In this document: positions 28,260 through 32,537 of the stretch, in pieces
Numbering within the stretch: the stretch's first letter is position 1
Layout: the number at the start of each line of letters is the position of its first letter
Origin: Candidatus Endomicrobiellum siamense
GTDB lineage: Bacteria > Elusimicrobiota > Endomicrobiia > Endomicrobiales > Endomicrobiaceae
Direction: 5' to 3'
Assembly (NCBI GenBank): GCA_031268145.1
Contig: JAIRXS010000013.1
Coordinates: 1-32,537 of the forward strand
Length of the DNA: 32,537 nt
The notes under the pieces: generated by a model
Seen by the model: only the letters and a program-made list of their open reading frames with translations
Told to the model about the DNA's origin: nothing
Databases searched by the model: none
Translations under genes and position numbers: made by a program

Positions 28260-30620
28260 ATGAAAGTATCATATAATTTACTTAAAAGTTTCGTTAATTT
28301 TAATTTATCTCCAAAAGAACTCAGTGACATGCTTACACCTATAGGAATTGAGACTTCTGTAGTTTCAAGTGCATGTGGATGGACAAATGTGGTTACAGCT
28401 AAAATTTTAGATATACAAAAACACCCAGAGGCAGATAAACTTTCTTTATGTAAAGTAAGCGATGGACTAAATGAATACAAAATAGTATGTGGTGCAGAAA
28501 ATATTACTGTAGGGCAGATTGTCCCTCTTGCAAAAATAGGGGCAATATTACCGGAAAATTTCCACATAAAAAAGTCTAAAATCAGAGGAATAGAATCTGA
28601 AGGAATGTTGTGTTCTAAAAAAGAGCTTGGCTTGTCTGAAGAATCAGGAAGTATTTACATTCTTGACAATAAAACTAATCTTGGCCTTGCTCTAGAGAAT
28701 GTTTTAGAAAACGTAGACTCTGTTCTTAATGTAGAAATAACTACAAATAGGGGTGACGTTTTAAGCCATCTTGGAGTTGCCAGAGAAATTGGTGCAAAAC
28801 TAAAAAAAATTGTCACTTATCCTAAAACAAAAACTTTTAATGTTTCAGGGTTAAATTGTCTACAGATAAAATCCGACTTGTGTTTGCGTTATATAGGAGG
28901 CATAATTTCCGGTGTAAAAATTGGAGAGTCGCCTAAATGGATTAAAGATATTTTAGAAAAAAGTGGTATAAGATCAATTAATAATATTGTTGATATAACA
29001 AATTATGTTATGTTAGAGTTAGGTCAGCCTTTGCACGCATTTGATTTAAGCAAATTGCTCTCTAAAAATATTGTTGTAAGAACTGCAAACGAACTTGAAA
29101 AAATTACTGCTTTAGATGATAAAGAATATACTCTCTCCTCTCAAATGCTTGTTATAGCAGATGATAAACAACCTATTGCAATTGCTGGTGTAATGGGAGG
29201 GCAGCATTCAGGTATTGATGAAAGAACAGAAACAGTCTTTTTGGAAAGCGCTATTTTTGACAGTGTATCTATAAGAAAAACTTCAAAAAAATTAAATTTA
29301 TCGACTGATTCATCTTATAGATTTGAAAGGGGCGTAAGTTGGGATATGGCAGAGATTGCTTTTTTAAGAGCTGTAAATCTTATTTCAGATATTGCTGGCG
29401 GTAAAATAGAAGCAAGAGAAGATTTACAAAACATTAAATATGAAAAAACAAGCATAGTTTTAAGAATAGAAAGAGTTTTTAAAGTTTTAGGCTATAAAAT
29501 AGACGAAGATGAAATAATGGAAATTTTGAGATATTTAGGCATATATTTACAGTTAAAAAGCGAGGTTATAATTTGTACAGTCCCCTCATGGCGTAACGAT
29601 ATAAAAGAAGAAGTGGACTTAATTGAAGAAATTGTAAGGATAAAAGGATATGATACCATCCCTGTCAAAAAAACACATGCTGTTTGCTTACCTGCTTCGC
29701 AGGATTCTTTTATTTGCGAAACTGCAAAAGTCTTTAGAGTTAAATTAAACAGTCTTGGTTTTAGCGAGGTCTTAAATTGCAGTTTTTGCGAGATTAAAGA
29801 ACTTGAAAAGTTCGGTTTAAAATACTCAGTTAAAATTGCAAACCCTGTATCTAAAGAAAATGAAGTTTTAAGACCGTCTTTATTGCCTGGTCTTTATAAA
29901 AATTTAATGTTAAATGTTAGCCAAGGAGCAGAGTCCGTTGCTTTATTTGAGCACGGAAAAATTTTTAACGAGCTAGGAGAGAGACAGGCTTTTGCTTTTA
30001 TTGCTTTTGGACAAGTGTGGCAAGAATGGTGGAAATGGGAAGGGCAAAAAATTAATTCAAAATACGATTTTTATTTTGGAGGAGGTATAATAAAAAATAT
30101 TATGCCAAAAAATTTTCTCATTGACCAGAATTTAAACCCAGAGATGTGTTTTCATACAGGCAAAACCGCAAGCATAATGTGTAAAGGTAAAGTTATTGGC
30201 CAGTTTGGTATTTTAAATCCGTATATTATACAGGATTTAAAAGAGGAAATTTTTTATTGCCAAATAGATTTGAGTTTTATTGAAAAGGATAAAAATTTTG
30301 ATACTGTACAGTATAAATCTTTTTCAAAGCTTCCTTTAGTAAAAAGAGATATCTCTATAATAGCGGACAAAGAATTACCCTTTTTTAAAATAGAAAAAGT
30401 TATAAGGAGTATTATAAAATCAGGTGGTATTTTAAAAGAGTATTCTTTATTCTCAGTTTACACAGACGAAACAAAAATAGGTGCAGGCAAAATAAGTTAT
30501 TCGTTTAGATTGCAATATAGGGATGACAACAAAACTTTAACTGATACAGAAGTTAATAATGCTATGAACAATCTTTTAGAAAAATTAGATTATGATTTGC
30601 AAGTCAAACTTAGAGAATAA
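28260..30620 (+). CDS. pheT: Phenylalanine--tRNA ligase beta subunit
   Basis: MKVSYNLLKSFVNF; tRNA-binding domain HPEADKLSLCKVSDG; NIVDITNYVMLELGQPLHAFD; C-terminal FDX-ACB. Confidence 0.97.
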   Translation: MKVSYNLLKSFVNFNLSPKELSDMLTPIGIETSVVSSACGWTNVVTAKILDIQKHPEADKLSLCKVSDGLNEYKIVCGAENITVGQIVPLAKIGAILPENFHIKKSKIRGIESEGMLCSKKELGLSEESGSIYILDNKTNLGLALENVLENVDSVLNVEITTNRGDVLSHLGVAREIGAKLKKIVTYPKTKTFNVSGLNCLQIKSDLCLRYIGGIISGVKIGESPKWIKDILEKSGIRSINNIVDITNYVMLELGQPLHAFDLSKLLSKNIVVRTANELEKITALDDKEYTLSSQMLVIADDKQPIAIAGVMGGQHSGIDERTETVFLESAIFDSVSIRKTSKKLNLSTDSSYRFERGVSWDMAEIAFLRAVNLISDIAGGKIEAREDLQNIKYEKTSIVLRIERVFKVLGYKIDEDEIMEILRYLGIYLQLKSEVIICTVPSWRNDIKEEVDLIEEIVRIKGYDTIPVKKTHAVCLPASQDSFICETAKVFRVKLNSLGFSEVLNCSFCEIKELEKFGLKYSVKIANPVSKENEVLRPSLLPGLYKNLMLNVSQGAESVALFEHGKIFNELGERQAFAFIAFGQVWQEWWKWEGQKINSKYDFYFGGGIIKNIMPKNFLIDQNLNPEMCFHTGKTASIMCKGKVIGQFGILNPYIIQDLKEEIFYCQIDLSFIEKDKNFDTVQYKSFSKLPLVKRDISIIADKELPFFKIEKVIRSIIKSGGILKEYSLFSVYTDETKIGAGKISYSFRLQYRDDNKTLTDTEVNNAMNNLLEKLDYDLQVKLRE

Positions 30621-30736
30621 GTTTATAAATATCTTTTTAGTACCTCAATTTTCATACTTATTGCATAAAAAATTATAAATACAACTTATACTTGTAAAAG
30701 GCAGTGTATAGATACTAAGTATGTAACTAGGTTTTT

Positions 30737-32278
30737 ATGATAATCAAAAAAGATAAAAGTACTATACAAAATTATTTTCAAGACAATTCTGGTGTTTCTG
30801 GAGCGCATGCTGATTTTGTTGCAATAGCAGAAAAGGAAGATGATATTCATAAATTTTTAGTTGAAATGTCTAAAAATAAAATACCAGTGACTATTGTCGG
30901 TGCGCTTACAGGAAACACTGCTTCTGGGCTTGCTTTTGGAGGAGCTGTTTTATCCTTGGAAAAATTAAATAGTATAGGTGAAATAAAACAGATTAACGAT
31001 AATACTGCTTTTGTTACTGTGCAGTCGGGTGCAAGACTTAGTGACATTAAATTAAAAGCTTATAAAAATGGATGGATGTACCCTCCAGATCCTACAGAAC
31101 AAAGTGCTTCTATAGGTGGAAATATTTCTACAAATGCTTCTGGAGCTAGAAGTTTTAAGTTTGGCTCAACAAGAGAATATATACAGGCTTTAAATGTTAT
31201 TTTTTCAGATGGGTCAAAAAGTTTTATTGAAAGAGGAAAAGTTTTTGCAGACAAAAATGGAAATATAGCGTTTAGTACAGATAAAGGTGTAAAACATATA
31301 AAGCTCCCACAATATAAGTTGCCTTATATTAAAAATGCAGCAGGATATTATAATTATCCTAATTGCGATTTGATAGATATTTTTATAGGTCAAGAAGGAA
31401 CTCTTTGTGTTATAGTAGAAGCTGTTTTAAAGCTAATACCTCATTTTAAAGAAGTTTTTGGAGGCATAGTATTTTTTGATAATCACAAAGATGGATACTC
31501 TTTTGTAAATGAAATAAAAATTATTTCAAAAAAAGCAAAAACAGAAAAAATAAAAGACTCTATTAACCCTATGGCTTTAGAATACTTTGATAAAAATGCT
31601 TTAGATCTTATTAGAGACAATTACCCTACAATTCCCTTAAAGACTGATGCCGGTATAATGTTTGAACAAGATGTCTATGATAACAATGCAGATTTGTTAA
31701 TTGATAAATGGCAGGACGTTATGCAAAAATGTAATATAGATTTAGATAATGTGTGGTTTGCGTCAAACTTATCTGAATTAGAAAAGTTTAGAGTTTTTAG
31801 ACATGCAATTCCCGAGCAGGTTAACGAAATGGTAAAAAAAAGAAAAATGCCTAAAGTAGGAACGGATTTTGCTGTTCCTGAAGGAAAACTTTCTGACATA
31901 GTAAATTTTTGCCAAAAAGAATTTGAAGCTTCAGGCGTTTTTAACTTAACTTTTGGCCACATTGGTCAAAATCATCTCCATGCAAATATTTTGGCTTTAA
32001 ATAAAGAAGAATACGAAATGTGCAGAAAATTATACACTGATATTGTTTGTAAAGTTGTAGAACTTAATGGTACTGTTTCAGCTGAACATGGTATAGGTAA
32101 ACTTAGACATATTTTTTTAGAAAAAATGCTGGGAAGACAAGGCTTTAAAGAAATGGCAGAATTTAAAAAAAGTCTTGATAGTTTTGCTATTTTAGGACAA
32201 GATAACATGTTTCCTAAGGAATATTTATATGAAAAAATCGGTGCTGATAAAAACGGCTATTGGGAAATAATAGAATAA
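30737..32278 (+). CDS. FAD-linked oxidase (GlcD / D-lactate dehydrogenase-like)
   Basis: PPDPTEQSASIGGNISTNASGARSFKFGSTREYI; GQEGTLCVI; FGHIGQNHLHANIL; GTVSAEHGIGKLR. Confidence 0.9.
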   Translation: MIIKKDKSTIQNYFQDNSGVSGAHADFVAIAEKEDDIHKFLVEMSKNKIPVTIVGALTGNTASGLAFGGAVLSLEKLNSIGEIKQINDNTAFVTVQSGARLSDIKLKAYKNGWMYPPDPTEQSASIGGNISTNASGARSFKFGSTREYIQALNVIFSDGSKSFIERGKVFADKNGNIAFSTDKGVKHIKLPQYKLPYIKNAAGYYNYPNCDLIDIFIGQEGTLCVIVEAVLKLIPHFKEVFGGIVFFDNHKDGYSFVNEIKIISKKAKTEKIKDSINPMALEYFDKNALDLIRDNYPTIPLKTDAGIMFEQDVYDNNADLLIDKWQDVMQKCNIDLDNVWFASNLSELEKFRVFRHAIPEQVNEMVKKRKMPKVGTDFAVPEGKLSDIVNFCQKEFEASGVFNLTFGHIGQNHLHANILALNKEEYEMCRKLYTDIVCKVVELNGTVSAEHGIGKLRHIFLEKMLGRQGFKEMAEFKKSLDSFAILGQDNMFPKEYLYEKIGADKNGYWEIIE

Positions 32279-32287
32279 ATTTCCATT

Positions 32288-32315
32288 GACATTTGACATT
32301 TATATATGGACATTT
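32288..32315. repeat. Short degenerate heptamer tandem array (GACATTT)
   Basis: GACATTT GACATTT atatatg GACATTT in perfect 7-nt phase. Confidence 0.7.
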
Positions 32316-32445
32316 GAGAATCAATTGGTAACCTAAACGGTCAAGTCATGAGGATAAAGAATTTTTTGAGCTTGCTTTTTTGCGATAATATTTTGTAAAA
32401 TTACGTGCGTAAGTTAACAAGGGAGAAAAGAATGCAGATCCCAGC

Positions 32446-32537
32446 CATACAGCATACAGCATACAGCATACAGCATACAGCATACAGCATACAGCATACA
32501 GCATACAGCATACAGCATACAGCATACAGCATACAGC
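32446..32537. repeat. Heptanucleotide tandem repeat (CATACAG)n, at least 13 copies, cut by window end
   Basis: 92 bp of uninterrupted perfect 7-bp repeats. Confidence 0.99.

Noticed and set aside
32446-32537. CRISPR array
   Set aside because: Contiguous 7-bp units with no spacers; a tandem satellite, not CRISPR
1-32537. tRNA or rRNA genes
   Set aside because: No cloverleaf-like or rRNA-like segment recognised by eye in the intergenic regions; a tRNAscan/Infernal run would be needed to exclude them fully

Overview
The window is AT-rich and almost every gene lies on the + strand. It holds a contiguous ribosomal-protein superoperon: the tail of tuf, then S10, spc and alpha clusters through secY, adk, map, infA, rpmJ and rpoA to rplQ. 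This is followed by a cell-shape cluster (mreB, mreC, mreD, mrdA/PBP2, rodA), a small lipoprotein, infC-rpmI-rplT, a KtrB/KtrA-type K+ uptake pair with a TPR protein, pheS-pheT and an FAD-linked oxidase. The window ends inside a 7-bp tandem repeat. The host is tentatively Elusimicrobiota/Endomicrobium-like, from memory of similar genes only. The main anomalies are: (1) the CATACAG repeat, which is open in every frame and sits behind a start codon and RBS-like site, next to a second decayed heptamer array; (2) a frameshifted GIY-YIG nuclease pseudogene between mreB and mreC that runs directly into a REP-like element with diverged relatives elsewhere in the window; (3) an infC leader with a consensus promoter and mutually exclusive antiterminator/terminator pairings; (4) a fabG-like remnant between pheS and pheT; (5) a lost, out-of-frame C-terminal tail downstream of rpsC; (6) a 57-bp nested hairpin between secY and adk; (7) absence of rpmD (L30). 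No unambiguous new multi-gene defence or metabolic system is visible. Items 1-3 are the best candidates for new biology.
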